A DNA stretch of 64,000 nucleotides from NCBI GenBank assembly GCA_021805825.1, contig JAJZEC010000011.1:1-64000 (forward strand), given 5' to 3'. The notes beneath the pieces were generated by a model that was not told the origin of the DNA, did not search any database, and saw only the letters and a program-made list of their open reading frames with translations. The DNA is from Pseudomonadota bacterium (GTDB taxonomy: Bacteria; Pseudomonadota; Gammaproteobacteria; Burkholderiales; Burkholderiaceae_C). Within the stretch, counting starts at the first letter, position 1, and every line of letters begins with the position of its first letter. The position numbers and the translations under genes were made by a program. Below are positions 22,426 to 34,305 of this stretch, piece by piece.

Positions 22426-23385
22426 ATGGCGGGCATGAGTTCCCTGGACGATTTGCGGCGCCACACCCGGGTGGTGGCCGATACCGCCGAATACCTGTGC
22501 CTGCCCGGGCTGGGCGCGCAGGAGGCGACGACCAACCCCAGCCTGGTGCTGCGCGCGGTGCGCCTTGCCGAATACGCACCGCTGCTCGCCGAGCCGGATC
22601 TGCGGCGGGCCGCGGCCGGCGACCCCGAGCTGGCGATGGATCGCCTGCTCGTGCGCTTCGGCTGCGAGATCCTGCAGCGTGTGCCTGGCCGGGTGTCGAC
22701 CGAAATCGACGCCCGGCTGTCGCACGACACCCGGGCCAGCGTGGAGCGCGCGCAGCGGGTCATCGAACTCTACGCGGCGCAGGGCGTCGACCGTTCTCGG
22801 GTGCTGATCAAGCTGGCCTCGACCTGGGAGGGAATCGAGGCCGCGCGCCAGTTGCGCGACCAGGGCGTCGCCTGCAACATGACCCTGCTGTTCGGGTTCA
22901 CCCAGGCGCGCGCCTGCGCGGCCGCCGGGGTGCAGCTGGTGTCGCCGTTCGTCGGCCGCATCACCGACTGGGCGCGCCAGCAGGCCGGCGCGGCCTGGGA
23001 TCCCGCGGCGCACGAGGGCGAGGCCGATCCGGGGGTGCGCGCGCTGCTGCGCATCTGGCGCTTCTACAAGGCGCGCGGCGTGGCCACCGAAGTCATGGGG
23101 GCGAGTTTTCGCCAGACCGCGCAGATCGCCGCGCTGTGTGGTTGCGACCTGCTGACCATCTCGCCGGCGCTGCTGGGCGAACTGCAGGCCGCGCAGCAGC
23201 CGCTGCCGCGGCGGCTCGATCCATCGCGCCCCGGCCCGGCCGAGGACGACGCCCCGTTGCATGTGGGCCGCGCCGAATTCCTGGCCGCGCTGGACGCCGA
23301 CGCCATGTGCCGCAGCAAGCTCGACGAAGGCATAGCCGCCTTCGTCGCCGACACCCACGCGCTGCTCGAGCTGCTGCGGCCCTGA
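22426..23385 (+). CDS. tal: Transaldolase
   Basis: DTAEYLCLPGLGAQEATTNPSLVLRAV, VLIKLASTWEGIEAARQL, CNMTLLFGFTQARACAAAGVQLVSPFVGRI. Confidence 0.95.
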   Translation: MAGMSSLDDLRRHTRVVADTAEYLCLPGLGAQEATTNPSLVLRAVRLAEYAPLLAEPDLRRAAAGDPELAMDRLLVRFGCEILQRVPGRVSTEIDARLSHDTRASVERAQRVIELYAAQGVDRSRVLIKLASTWEGIEAARQLRDQGVACNMTLLFGFTQARACAAAGVQLVSPFVGRITDWARQQAGAAWDPAAHEGEADPGVRALLRIWRFYKARGVATEVMGASFRQTAQIAALCGCDLLTISPALLGELQAAQQPLPRRLDPSRPGPAEDDAPLHVGRAEFLAALDADAMCRSKLDEGIAAFVADTHALLELLRP

Positions 23386-23418
23386 GGGGGCCTGCCGGCC
23401 CGATTGCGCCCGCGCGCG

Positions 23419-24147
23419 ATGCATCGCCTGTACCTGGAAGCCGCGCTGCGCGCCGGAGTGGTCGGGCTCGACGCGCAGGCGCTGCGCCACGTGCGCGCGC
23501 TGCGGCTGCGCGCCGGCGATGCGCTGCTCGTGTTCGACGGCGGCGGCGGCCAGTGGCAGGCGCGACTGCTCGCATCGGGCGAGCAGGTCGAGCTGCTGCG
23601 TTTCGACGATGTCGAGCGCGAGCCGGCCAGCGCCGTCGACATCGCGCTGGGCATGCCGGCCAATGAACGCATGGACTGGCTGGTGGAGAAGGCCGTCGAG
23701 CTCGGCGCGCGCTCCATCGCGCCCCTGATGACCGCGCGCGCGGTGCTCAAGCTCGACGGCGAGCGCGCCGAGCGCCGTCGCGCCCATTGGCGCGGCGTGG
23801 TCATCGCCGCCTGCGAGCAATGCGGTCGCAACCGGCTGCCGGAGCTGCACCCGGTGCGCTCGCTGCGCGCCTGGCTGCAGAGCCTGCCGCCGGCTGGCGA
23901 GGCCGCCCGCTGCCTGCTGGCGCCGCCCTCGCAGCCGGGAGCGCTGGGGCTGTCGTCCTGGGTCGCCACGCTGCCCGCCGGGCAGGCGGTGCAGGTGCTG
24001 AGCGGGCCCGAAGGCGGGCTCGACGCCCAGGAGATCGAAGCTGCGCTGGAGCAGGGTTTCGTGCCCGTCAGCCTGGGCCCGCGAACCCTGCGTGCGGAGA
24101 CGGCGCCGCTGGCCCTGCTGGCTGCGCTATCGGCATGGCGCGGTTGA
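23419..24147 (+). CDS. rsmE: 16S rRNA (uracil1498-N3)-methyltransferase
   Basis: GMPANERMDWLVEKAVELGARSIAPLMTARAVLKL, EQCGRNRLPELHPV, LSGPEGGLDAQEIEAA, SLGPRTLRAETAPLALLAAL. Confidence 0.93.
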   Translation: MHRLYLEAALRAGVVGLDAQALRHVRALRLRAGDALLVFDGGGGQWQARLLASGEQVELLRFDDVEREPASAVDIALGMPANERMDWLVEKAVELGARSIAPLMTARAVLKLDGERAERRRAHWRGVVIAACEQCGRNRLPELHPVRSLRAWLQSLPPAGEAARCLLAPPSQPGALGLSSWVATLPAGQAVQVLSGPEGGLDAQEIEAALEQGFVPVSLGPRTLRAETAPLALLAALSAWRG

Positions 24148-25093
24148 GGCCCTGCGCTTCGCCGGGCAGGGGCTGCAGCGCGCCGAAGGCGCGCGCCAGA
24201 TACGACTCCCCATGCTCGAGCACGAAGTAGCGCAGCGCTTCCGCGGCCGGTGACAGCAGGCGCGCCGAGGTGTGCACGATCTGCCAGCTGCGCACCAGCG
24301 GCAGGCCTTCGATCTGCGGCACTCCGAGCAGCCCGTTGCGCAGTTCCAGGCCGACGCTGTGCAGCGACAGGAAGCTCAGCCCCAGGCCGCTGATCACCAT
24401 CTGCTTGATCGCCTCGTTGCTCGCGAGCTCCATCGTGATGCGCGGCTCGATGCGCCAGGCGCGCAGGTATTCCTCCATCGCCCGGCGCGTGCCCGAGCCG
24501 TTCTCGCGGATGACGAAACCGTACTGCGCCAGCGCCGAGGCCGGCTGCGAAGGCCCCTGCAGCAAGGGATGGTCGATGGCGCAGACGATGCCCAGCGGAT
24601 GGGCGGCGAAGGGTTCGCCGCGGGTGGCCAGGTCGCGCGGCGGGCGCCCCATGACGGCGAGGTCGATGTCGTGGCCCTGCAATTGCTCCACCAGTTGCTC
24701 GCGGTTGCCCACGACCAGGCGCATTTCGACATGGGGGTGCTCGTCGCGGAACATCGCCAGCAGCTGCGGAACGAAGTACTTGGCCGAGCTGACGATGCCG
24801 ATGCTCAGGCGCCCGGACTGCAGGCCGCGCAGGCGCGCCAGGGCGTCGTCGGCCTCGCGCAGGGTCGACAGCACGCGGCGCGCATAGACCAGCAGGTACT
24901 CGGCGGTCAGGGTCAGGCTGACGGCCTTGCCGCTGCGCTCGAACAGCGGCAGGCCGACCTGGCGTTCGAGTTCGCGGATGTGCATCGACACCGCAGGCGG
25001 CGTCAGGTGCAGTTCCTGCGCCGCGCGGCCGAAATGCAGATGCCGGGCCGCGGCCACGAAGACCCGCAGCTGGCGCAGGGTGACGTTTTTCAT
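24068..25093 (-). CDS. cbbR: LysR-type regulator of the Calvin cycle operon
   Basis: MKNVTLRQLRVFVAAARHLHFGRAAQELHLTPPAVSMHIRELERQVGLPLFER; divergent from cbbF. Confidence 0.93.
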   Translation of the reverse strand: MKNVTLRQLRVFVAAARHLHFGRAAQELHLTPPAVSMHIRELERQVGLPLFERSGKAVSLTLTAEYLLVYARRVLSTLREADDALARLRGLQSGRLSIGIVSSAKYFVPQLLAMFRDEHPHVEMRLVVGNREQLVEQLQGHDIDLAVMGRPPRDLATRGEPFAAHPLGIVCAIDHPLLQGPSQPASALAQYGFVIRENGSGTRRAMEEYLRAWRIEPRITMELASNEAIKQMVISGLGLSFLSLHSVGLELRNGLLGVPQIEGLPLVRSWQIVHTSARLLSPAAEALRYFVLEHGESYLARAFGALQPLPGEAQGLNRAMPIAQPAGPAAPSPHAGFAGPG

Positions 25094-25133
25094 CAGCAAT
25101 CCTGAACAAACACCCAAGAATTTTTGAATATAC

Positions 25134-25153
25134 CTTAATTGCGTAAGAACTTA
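25134..25153. promoter_or_regulatory. Candidate CbbR operator in the cbbR-cbbF intergenic region
   Basis: AT-rich island with CTTA-N6-TAAG-N2-CTTA (CTTAATTGCGTAAGAACTTA), overlapping inverted repeats; not footprinted. Confidence 0.5.
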
Positions 25154-25159
25154 TATTTG

Positions 25160-25200
25160 CCCGCAGTCCCTGCCCCTGGCAGGGGCGCCGGCACTGCGGG
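25160..25200. repeat. Nested inverted repeat in the cbbF leader
   Basis: CCCGCAGT ... ACTGCGGG perfect 8-bp outer arms enclosing GCCCC-TGGCA-GGGGC. Confidence 0.7.
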
Positions 25201-25442
25201 TTGGAACGGGTTCGCGGTTGCCGGTCACGGAGTTTGTCCGCAGCCGCCAGCTCGCGCTGGCATGCACGTCTCGGTGTCGTCGAGGCTGCGGTCTTTTTCA
25301 AGTCCCCTGCGGGCGTCGCAGGAGGCTTGGCAAAGACCGGCGCGCGCAGCGCATGGTGTGCCGCGGCGTCCCGCGAGGGCGCGCCGTGGCGGGCCGTCGC
25401 GCGCGCCCTCGCTGCACGGGCAGGCTGATCGGGAGACACCTC

Positions 25443-26522
25443 ATGCTGCAAGGCCGCACCACCATTTCCAAGTTCCTCATCGAGCAGTTGCGCGGCGCCG
25501 ACGACCAGGCCGACCTGGCGGCGCTGCTCGTCGACGTCACCGCGGCGGTCAAGGCCATCGCGGCCATGACGTCCAAGGGCGCGCTCGGCGGCTACCTGGG
25601 GGCGCTGGCCAGCAGCAACGTGCAGGGGGAGACGCAGAAGCGCCTGGACGTGCTGGCCAACGACGTGCTGATCCAGTCCTGTGCATGGAGCGGACTGGTC
25701 GCCGGCATGGCCTCCGAGGAACTCGAGCAGCCCTACACCCTGCCGCCGCAGTTCGAGCGCGGCCCCTTCCTGCTGCTGTTCGACCCCCTCGACGGCTCGT
25801 CGAACATCGACGTCAATGTGGCCGTGGGGACGATCTTCTCGGTGCTGCGCGCACGGGGCATCGGCGACCCGCAGCCCGCCGACTACCTGCGGCCGGGGTT
25901 CGAGCAGGTGGCGGCCGGCTACGCCATCTACGGCCCGTCGACGATGATGGTGCTCAGCGTCGGCAAGGGCAGCCACGGATTCACCCTGGATCGCGAGATC
26001 GGCAACTTCATCCTCACCCATCCCGACCTGCGCATCCCGGAGGAAACCGGCGAATTCGCCATCAACGCCAGCAACGAGCGTTTCTGGGAGCCCCCGGTGC
26101 AGCGCTACGTCGCCGAGTGCAAGGCCGGCAGCACCGGGGATCGCGGGCGCGACTTCAACACCCGCTGGATCGCCTCCCTGGTCGCCGAGGTGCACCGCAT
26201 CCTGATGCGCGGCGGGGTGTTCCTCTATCCCAGGGACTGCAAGGATGCGCAGCGCGCCGGCCGGCTGCGGCTGCTGTACGAGGCCAACCCGATGGCCATG
26301 GTGGTCGAGCAGGCCGGGGGCGCCGCGTCCACCGGGCGGCAGCGCATCCTGGACGTCGAGCCGACGCAGCTGCACCAGCGCGTGCCGGTGCTGCTGGGCT
26401 CGCGCAGCGAGGTTCTGCGCCTCGAGCGTTACCACCAGGAATACGATAGCGGGCTGGACAAGCCCTTCGTCTCCCCGCTGTTCAAGGATCGCTCGCTGTT
26501 CGCCGAAGGCCCCCGCGCCTGA
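25443..26522 (+). CDS. cbbF: Fructose-1,6-bisphosphatase class I
   Basis: MLQGRTTISKFLIEQLRG, LLFDPLDGSSNIDVNVAVGTIFS, GGVFLYPRDCKD. Confidence 0.95.
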   Translation: MLQGRTTISKFLIEQLRGADDQADLAALLVDVTAAVKAIAAMTSKGALGGYLGALASSNVQGETQKRLDVLANDVLIQSCAWSGLVAGMASEELEQPYTLPPQFERGPFLLLFDPLDGSSNIDVNVAVGTIFSVLRARGIGDPQPADYLRPGFEQVAAGYAIYGPSTMMVLSVGKGSHGFTLDREIGNFILTHPDLRIPEETGEFAINASNERFWEPPVQRYVAECKAGSTGDRGRDFNTRWIASLVAEVHRILMRGGVFLYPRDCKDAQRAGRLRLLYEANPMAMVVEQAGGAASTGRQRILDVEPTQLHQRVPVLLGSRSEVLRLERYHQEYDSGLDKPFVSPLFKDRSLFAEGPRA

Positions 26523-26620
26523 AGCTCCCGGAGCGCTCCGCCCCGCAGGGGCCGTAGCGCGCGGCGCGACCGCGATGCGGTGCGCCGGGTCTTGTCCACC
26601 CTTTCGTGAAGTCCCTCGCC

Positions 26621-27496
26621 ATGTCGGTCAAGCACCCCATTCTTGCCATCACCGGATCGTCGGGAGCCGGTACGACCACGGTGATGCGCAGTTTCCAGCA
26701 CATCTTCCGGCGGGAGAAGATCCGCGCCCAGATCCTCGAGGGCGATTCCTTCCACCGCTACAACCGGGCTGAGATGCGCGAGGAGATGCAGCGTCGCGAC
26801 CAACCCGCCGAGCAGGTGTTCAGCCACTTCGGCCCCGAGGCCAACCTGCTCGACGAGCTGGAGAATCTGTTCCGCGACTACGGCGCCCGCGGCGGGGGCA
26901 AGGTGCGCAAGTACGTGCACGACGACGCCGAGGCCGCCGAGCACGGGGTTCCGGCCGGGCATTTCACCGAATGGAAGGACATGCAGGAGGGCTCGGAGCT
27001 GCTGTTCTACGAGGGGCTGCACGGCGGCTACGCCGACCACCGCATCGACATCGCCAGCCACGTCGACCTGCTGGTCGGGGTGGTGCCGATCATCAACCTG
27101 GAGTGGATCCAGAAGCTGCACCGGGATCAGATCCAGCGCGGTTACTCCCAGGAGGCGGTCATGGATACGATCCTGCGCCGCATGCCCGATTACGTGCACC
27201 ACATCACCCCGCAGTTCTCGCGCACCCATGTCAATTTCCAGCGCGTTCCCACGGTCGACACTTCGAACCCCTTCATCGCCAAGGACATTCCCAGCCTGGA
27301 CGAGAGCATGGTCGTGATCCGCTTCGCCGATCCCCATGGCATCGACTTTCCCTACCTGCTGGCGATGCTCCATGATTCGTGGATGAGCCGTCCGAACACC
27401 CTGGTGGTGCCGGGGGGCAAGATGGGCCTGGCGATGCAACTCATCCTGACCCCGATGATCCTCAGGCTGATGGACCTGAAACGACGGGCCTCCTGA
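26621..27496 (+). CDS. cbbP: Phosphoribulokinase
   Basis: MSVKHPILAITGSSGAGTTTVMRSF, ILEGDSFHRYNRAEM, YEGLHGGYADHRIDIASHVDLLVGVVPIINLEWIQK. Confidence 0.97.
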   Translation: MSVKHPILAITGSSGAGTTTVMRSFQHIFRREKIRAQILEGDSFHRYNRAEMREEMQRRDQPAEQVFSHFGPEANLLDELENLFRDYGARGGGKVRKYVHDDAEAAEHGVPAGHFTEWKDMQEGSELLFYEGLHGGYADHRIDIASHVDLLVGVVPIINLEWIQKLHRDQIQRGYSQEAVMDTILRRMPDYVHHITPQFSRTHVNFQRVPTVDTSNPFIAKDIPSLDESMVVIRFADPHGIDFPYLLAMLHDSWMSRPNTLVVPGGKMGLAMQLILTPMILRLMDLKRRAS

Positions 27497-27528
27497 CAGC
27501 CGAGCCGGTTTTTCCCGAGAAGTCTCCC

Positions 27529-29586
27529 ATGAACTCCGACAAGTCCCTGCAATCCGTGATCGACCCCGCGCAGCGCCGCCGCCTGGCGAATGCCGTGCGC
27601 TTCCTGGCCATCGACGCCGTCGAGGCCGCCAACTCGGGCCACCCCGGCGCGCCGATGGGCATGGCCGACATGGCCGAGGCGCTGTGGCGCGGGCACCTGC
27701 ACCACAACCCCGCCAATCCGCAGTGGGCGAACCGCGATCGCTTCGTGCTGTCCAACGGCCATGCGTCGATGCTGCTGTATGCCCTGTTGCATCTCAGCGG
27801 CTACGACCTGCCCTTGCAGGAGATCCAGCGCTTCCGGAAGTTGCACAGCAAGACCCCGGGGCACCCGGAGTACGGCTGCACACCGGGGGTGGAGACCACC
27901 ACCGGCCCGCTGGGCCAGGGGCTGGCCAACGCGGTGGGCATGGCGCTGGCCGAACGGCTGCTGGCGCGGGAGTTCAACCGCCCCGGGCACGACATCATCG
28001 ACCACCACACCTACGCCTTCGCCGGCGACGGCTGCCTGATGGAGGGCATCAGCCACGAAGTGTGCTCGCTGGCCGGCACCCTGGGCCTGAACAAGCTGAT
28101 CGTCTACTATGACGACAACGGCATTTCGATCGACGGCCACGTCGAGCACTGGTTCGGCGAGGACACCGCCAGGCGCTTCGCGGCCTACGGCTGGAAGGTC
28201 ATCGGCCCGATCGATGGTCACGACGTGGTGGCGGTGGAGCGCGCCACGGCCGAGGCCAAGACCAGCGACCGCCCCTCGTTCATCGTCTGCACCACGAGCA
28301 TCGGCTGGGGTTCTCCGAACAAGGCCGGCAGCCACGACGTGCACGGCGCGCCGCTGGGCAAGGCCGAGGTCGAGGCGACGCGGCGCGCGCTGGGCTGGGA
28401 ATACCCACCCTTCGACATCCCCGCGGACATCTACAAGGCATGGGACGCGCGCGCGCATGGCGCGAAGCTCGAGCAGGCGTGGAACCAGCGTTTCGACGCC
28501 TATGCGCGGGAATACCCCGAGCTGGCCGCTGAACTGCGTCGCCGCCTGCAGGGCGAGCTGTCCGCCGACTGGCCACAGACGGTGCGCAGGCTGTACGCCG
28601 CGGCGCGCGGGCTGAGCGCGCCCACGGCCACGCGCAAGGCCTCGCAGATCGCCCTCGAGACCCTGGTTCCGGCGCTGCCGGAGCTGTTCGGCGGTTCGGC
28701 CGACCTCACCGGATCGAACCTGACCGCGGTGAAGGATTCGCGTACCTGGGCCACCGGGCATGTGGATCGGCCGGTGAACTACCTCTCCTACGGGGTGCGC
28801 GAATTCGGCATGGCGGCGATGATGAACGGCATCGCGCTGCACGGCGGTTTCGCCCCGTACGGCGGCACCTTCCTGGTGTTCTCCGACTATGCGCGCAACG
28901 CCCTGCGCATGGCCGCGCTGATGCAGCAGCGGGTGGTGCATGTGTTCTCCCACGACTCCATCGGCCTGGGCGAGGACGGGCCGACCCACCAGGCGGTCGA
29001 GCATGCCCCCAGCCTGCGCCTGATTCCGCGGCTCGACGTCTGGCGCCCGGCCGACGCGCTGGAGACCGCGGTGGCCTGGAAGCACGCGCTGGAGCGGCGC
29101 GACGGCCCGAGCGCCCTGCTGCTGTCGCGCCAGAACCTGCCGCAGCTCGCGCATGCCGAGGACGCCGAGCAGGCCATCGAACGTGGCGGCTACGTGGTGG
29201 CCGAAGCCGAGGGCGGGGCGCCGCAGGTCGTGATCCTCGCCACCGGATCGGAAGTGGACATCGCGCTGCAGGCGCGGCAGCTGCTGGCCGCCGCCGGCCT
29301 TCGCGCACGCGTCGTGTCGATGCCCTGCACCTCGGTGTTCGACCGCCAGGACGCAACCTGGCGCGACGCCGTGCTCGTGCCCGGGGTGCCGCGGCTGGCG
29401 CTGGAGGCCGCGCATCCGGATCTGTGGCGCAAGTACGTGGGCCTGTCGGGTGCTGTGGTGGGCATCGCCGACTTCGGCGAATCCGCCCCGGCGCCCCAGC
29501 TGTACCGCCATTTCGGCATCACCGCCGAGCACACCGCCGAAGTCGCGACCCGCCTGGTGCAGTGCGGCGCGCGCGCCGGCGACTGA
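27529..29586 (+). CDS. cbbT: Transketolase
   Basis: NSGHPGAPMGMADMAEALW, FAGDGCLMEGISHEVCSLAGTLGLNKLIVYYDDNGISIDG, DSIGLGEDGPTHQAVEH. Confidence 0.97.
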   Translation: MNSDKSLQSVIDPAQRRRLANAVRFLAIDAVEAANSGHPGAPMGMADMAEALWRGHLHHNPANPQWANRDRFVLSNGHASMLLYALLHLSGYDLPLQEIQRFRKLHSKTPGHPEYGCTPGVETTTGPLGQGLANAVGMALAERLLAREFNRPGHDIIDHHTYAFAGDGCLMEGISHEVCSLAGTLGLNKLIVYYDDNGISIDGHVEHWFGEDTARRFAAYGWKVIGPIDGHDVVAVERATAEAKTSDRPSFIVCTTSIGWGSPNKAGSHDVHGAPLGKAEVEATRRALGWEYPPFDIPADIYKAWDARAHGAKLEQAWNQRFDAYAREYPELAAELRRRLQGELSADWPQTVRRLYAAARGLSAPTATRKASQIALETLVPALPELFGGSADLTGSNLTAVKDSRTWATGHVDRPVNYLSYGVREFGMAAMMNGIALHGGFAPYGGTFLVFSDYARNALRMAALMQQRVVHVFSHDSIGLGEDGPTHQAVEHAPSLRLIPRLDVWRPADALETAVAWKHALERRDGPSALLLSRQNLPQLAHAEDAEQAIERGGYVVAEAEGGAPQVVILATGSEVDIALQARQLLAAAGLRARVVSMPCTSVFDRQDATWRDAVLVPGVPRLALEAAHPDLWRKYVGLSGAVVGIADFGESAPAPQLYRHFGITAEHTAEVATRLVQCGARAGD

Positions 29587-29598
29587 AGGGGCCGCACG

Positions 29599-31348
<1,750 letters not shown>

Positions 31349-31368
31349 AGGCGCTTGGCGAGAGCATC

Positions 31369-32583
31369 ATGACCCTGTCGATCCTGAGTTTTGCGCAGGT
31401 CTGCGCGCGCGGCCAGGCGCGCGGCAAGCGGGTGTTCATCCGCGCCGACCTCAACGTTCCCCTCGATGCGCAGGGGCAGATCAGCGAGGACACCCGGGTG
31501 CGCGCCTCGGTGCCGGCCTTGCGCATGGCGCTGGACGCCGGCGCCGCGGTGATGGTGACCTCCCACCTCGGCCGGCCGGTCGAGGGGCGGCAGCAGCCAG
31601 GCGACAGCCTGGCGCCGGTGGCCCGGCGGCTGTCGGAACTGCTGGGGCAACCGGTGCGCCTGGTGTCCGACTGGGTCGATGGGGGCTTCGAGCTCGCCCC
31701 CGGCGAGGTCGCGCTGCTCGAGAACTGCCGCCTGAATCCCGGGGAGAAAAAGAACGATCCCGAACTATCGCGAAAAATGGCCGCACTTTGCGATATTTTC
31801 GTTCATGATGCCTTCGGTACCGCGCATCGGGCCGAGGCTACCACCTACGGCATCGCGCAGTACGCCCCGATCGCCTGCGCCGGCCCGCTGCTGGCCGCCG
31901 AGGTGGAGGCCATCCACCGCGCGCTGGCGCAGCCGCAGCGCCCGTTGCTGGCGATTGTCGCCGGCTCCAAGGTGTCGACCAAGCTGACCATCCTGCAGAG
32001 CCTGGCCTCCAGGGTCGACGGCCTGATCGTCGGCGGGGGCATTGCCAATACCTTCCTGCTCGCCGCCGGACTGCCCATCGGCAAGAGTCTGGCCGAGCCC
32101 GATCTCGTCGAGCAGGCGCGGCAGGTGATGCAGGACATGAAGGCCCGCGGCGCCGAGGTGCCGATACCGGTCGACGTGGTGGTGGCCAAGGAATTCCGCG
32201 CCGACGCCCCGGCGACGGTCAAGCCGGCGTCCGAAGTGGCCGACGACGACCTGATCCTGGACATCGGCCCGCGCACTGCGCAGGCGCTGGCCGAGCGTCT
32301 GAAGGCGGCCGGCACCATCGTCTGGAACGGCCCGTTGGGGGTGTTCGAGTTCGACGCCTTCTCCCACGGCACCGAGGTGGTGGCACGGGCGATCGCCGAC
32401 AGCGACGGATTCTCCCTCGCCGGCGGCGGGGACACGCTGGCGGCGATCGCCAAGTACCACATCGCGCAGCGCATCGGCTACATCTCCACCGGTGGCGGGG
32501 CGTTCCTGGAAGTGCTCGAAGGCAAGACCTTGCCGGCGCTGGAGATCCTGCACAAGCGCGCGCTGGAGGCGCAGGCCGCCTGA
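31369..32583 (+). CDS. cbbK: Phosphoglycerate kinase
   Basis: [69 protein letters not shown]. Confidence 0.97.
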   Translation: MTLSILSFAQVCARGQARGKRVFIRADLNVPLDAQGQISEDTRVRASVPALRMALDAGAAVMVTSHLGRPVEGRQQPGDSLAPVARRLSELLGQPVRLVSDWVDGGFELAPGEVALLENCRLNPGEKKNDPELSRKMAALCDIFVHDAFGTAHRAEATTYGIAQYAPIACAGPLLAAEVEAIHRALAQPQRPLLAIVAGSKVSTKLTILQSLASRVDGLIVGGGIANTFLLAAGLPIGKSLAEPDLVEQARQVMQDMKARGAEVPIPVDVVVAKEFRADAPATVKPASEVADDDLILDIGPRTAQALAERLKAAGTIVWNGPLGVFEFDAFSHGTEVVARAIADSDGFSLAGGGDTLAAIAKYHIAQRIGYISTGGGAFLEVLEGKTLPALEILHKRALEAQAA

Positions 32584-32643
32584 GCCTTCGCCGCGCCTTC
32601 CCCGCGACCTTCCCCATCCCGACCACCCCACCGACTTCCGACC

Positions 32644-33708
32644 ATGGCCCTGATCTCCCTGCGACAGCTGCTCGACCATGCCGCCGAGCATTCCTACGGC
32701 GTCCCGGCGTTCAACGTCAACAACCTCGAACAGATGCGCGCGATCCTGGAGGCGGCCGCCGAAACCGATTCCCCGGTGATCGTGCAGGCCTCGGCCGGGG
32801 CGCGCAAATACGCCGGCGCCCCGTTCCTGCGCCACCTGATCCTGGCGGCGATCGAGGAGTTTCCCGAGATTCCGGTGTGCATGCACCAGGATCACGGCAC
32901 CAGCCCCGCGGTATGCCAGCGCTCGATCCAGTTGGGTTTCTCGTCGGTCATGATGGACGGATCGCTGGGCACCGACGGCAAGACGCCGACCTCCTACGAC
33001 TACAACGTCGACGTCACGCGCCGGGTGGTCGAGATGGCGCATGCCTGCGGGGTGTCGGTCGAAGGCGAACTCGGTTGCCTGGGTTCGCTGGAGACCGGTG
33101 CCGCCGGCGAGGAGGACGGCATCGGTGCCGAGGGCAAGCTCGACCACAGCCAGCTGCTCACCGACCCGGAGGAAGCCGCCGATTTCGTCGCCCGCACCGG
33201 AGTCGACGCGCTGGCCATCGCCATCGGCACCAGCCATGGCGCCTACAAGTTCAGCCGGCCGCCGACCGGGGACATCCTGGCCATCGACCGCATCAAGCAG
33301 ATCCACGCGCGCATCCCCGACACCCATCTGGTGATGCACGGATCGTCGTCGGTGCCCCAGGAATGGCTGAAGATCATCAATGAGCACGGAGGCGACATGG
33401 GCGAGACCTACGGCGTCCCGGTGGAGGAGATCGTCGAGGGCATCCGCCATGGCGTGCGCAAGGTCAACATCGACACCGACCTGCGCATGGCCTCGACCGG
33501 GGCGATCCGCAGATACCTCGCGCAGCACCCGAAGGAGTTCGACCCGCGCAAGTTCCTGGCCGAGTCGACGAAGGCCATGAAGCAGATCTGCAAGGACCGC
33601 TACGAGGCCTTCGGCACCGCCGGACATGCCTCGCGCATCCGGCCGCTGAGCCTGGAGCACATGTTCCAGCGCTATGAAAAGGGCGAACTCGCGCCCAAGG
33701 TGCGTTGA
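32644..33708 (+). CDS. cbbA: Fructose-bisphosphate aldolase class II
   Basis: [65 protein letters not shown]. Confidence 0.97.
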   Translation: MALISLRQLLDHAAEHSYGVPAFNVNNLEQMRAILEAAAETDSPVIVQASAGARKYAGAPFLRHLILAAIEEFPEIPVCMHQDHGTSPAVCQRSIQLGFSSVMMDGSLGTDGKTPTSYDYNVDVTRRVVEMAHACGVSVEGELGCLGSLETGAAGEEDGIGAEGKLDHSQLLTDPEEAADFVARTGVDALAIAIGTSHGAYKFSRPPTGDILAIDRIKQIHARIPDTHLVMHGSSSVPQEWLKIINEHGGDMGETYGVPVEEIVEGIRHGVRKVNIDTDLRMASTGAIRRYLAQHPKEFDPRKFLAESTKAMKQICKDRYEAFGTAGHASRIRPLSLEHMFQRYEKGELAPKVR

Positions 33709-33722
33709 GGAGGATCGAGTCG

Positions 33723-34283
33723 ATGCTGGCCACCGCCGAACCCTTGCGCCGCGGCATGCAGGCGCCGGATTTCCAGTTGCCCGGAATCGACGGCCGCGAC
33801 TGGAGCCTGCAGCAGCTGCGCGGACCGCGCGGCCTGGTGCTGATGTTCGTGTGCAACCACTGCCCCTACGTGCGCGCGGTCGCCGAGCGCCTGCAGCGCG
33901 AGTCCGAGGCCTTGCGCGAGCTGGGCATCCACAGCGCGGCCATCAACAGCAACGACACCGTGGCCTACCCCGAGGACTCCTTCGACAACATGCAGCGCTT
34001 CGCCGCGGCGCATGGCTGGACCTTCCCCTATCTGTTCGACGAGTCGCAGCAGGTGGCGCGCGCCTATGGCGCGGTGTGCACCCCCGATCTGTATGGCTTC
34101 AATGCCCAGTTGCAGCTGCAGTATCGTGGCCGCCTGGACAGCACGCGTGGACTCGAGCCGCCGGGGCCGACGACGCGGCGCGAGCTGTTCGAGGCCATGC
34201 AGGCCATCGCGCAGACGGGCCACGGCCCGCAGCAGCAGGCGCCGAGCATCGGCTGCTCGATCAAGTGGCGCCACGCCGACTGA
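33723..34283 (+). CDS. Thioredoxin-fold/AhpC-TSA-like redoxin
   Basis: GMQAPDFQLPGIDGRDWSLQQLRGPRGLVLMFVCNHCPYVRAVAERL; CNHCPY active-site-like motif. Confidence 0.88.
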   Translation: MLATAEPLRRGMQAPDFQLPGIDGRDWSLQQLRGPRGLVLMFVCNHCPYVRAVAERLQRESEALRELGIHSAAINSNDTVAYPEDSFDNMQRFAAAHGWTFPYLFDESQQVARAYGAVCTPDLYGFNAQLQLQYRGRLDSTRGLEPPGPTTRRELFEAMQAIAQTGHGPQQQAPSIGCSIKWRHAD

Positions 34284-34305
34284 AGCAGGTTCCGGATACG
34301 CCGCC

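Noticed and set aside
25201-25428. 75-aa ORF in the cbbR-cbbF intergenic region
   Set aside because: No recognisable motif or convincing Shine-Dalgarno; more likely leader sequence.
23064-26435. 1123-aa minus-strand ORF overlapping tal, rsmE, cbbR and cbbF
   Set aside because: Composition artefact; the overlapping known genes explain the region.
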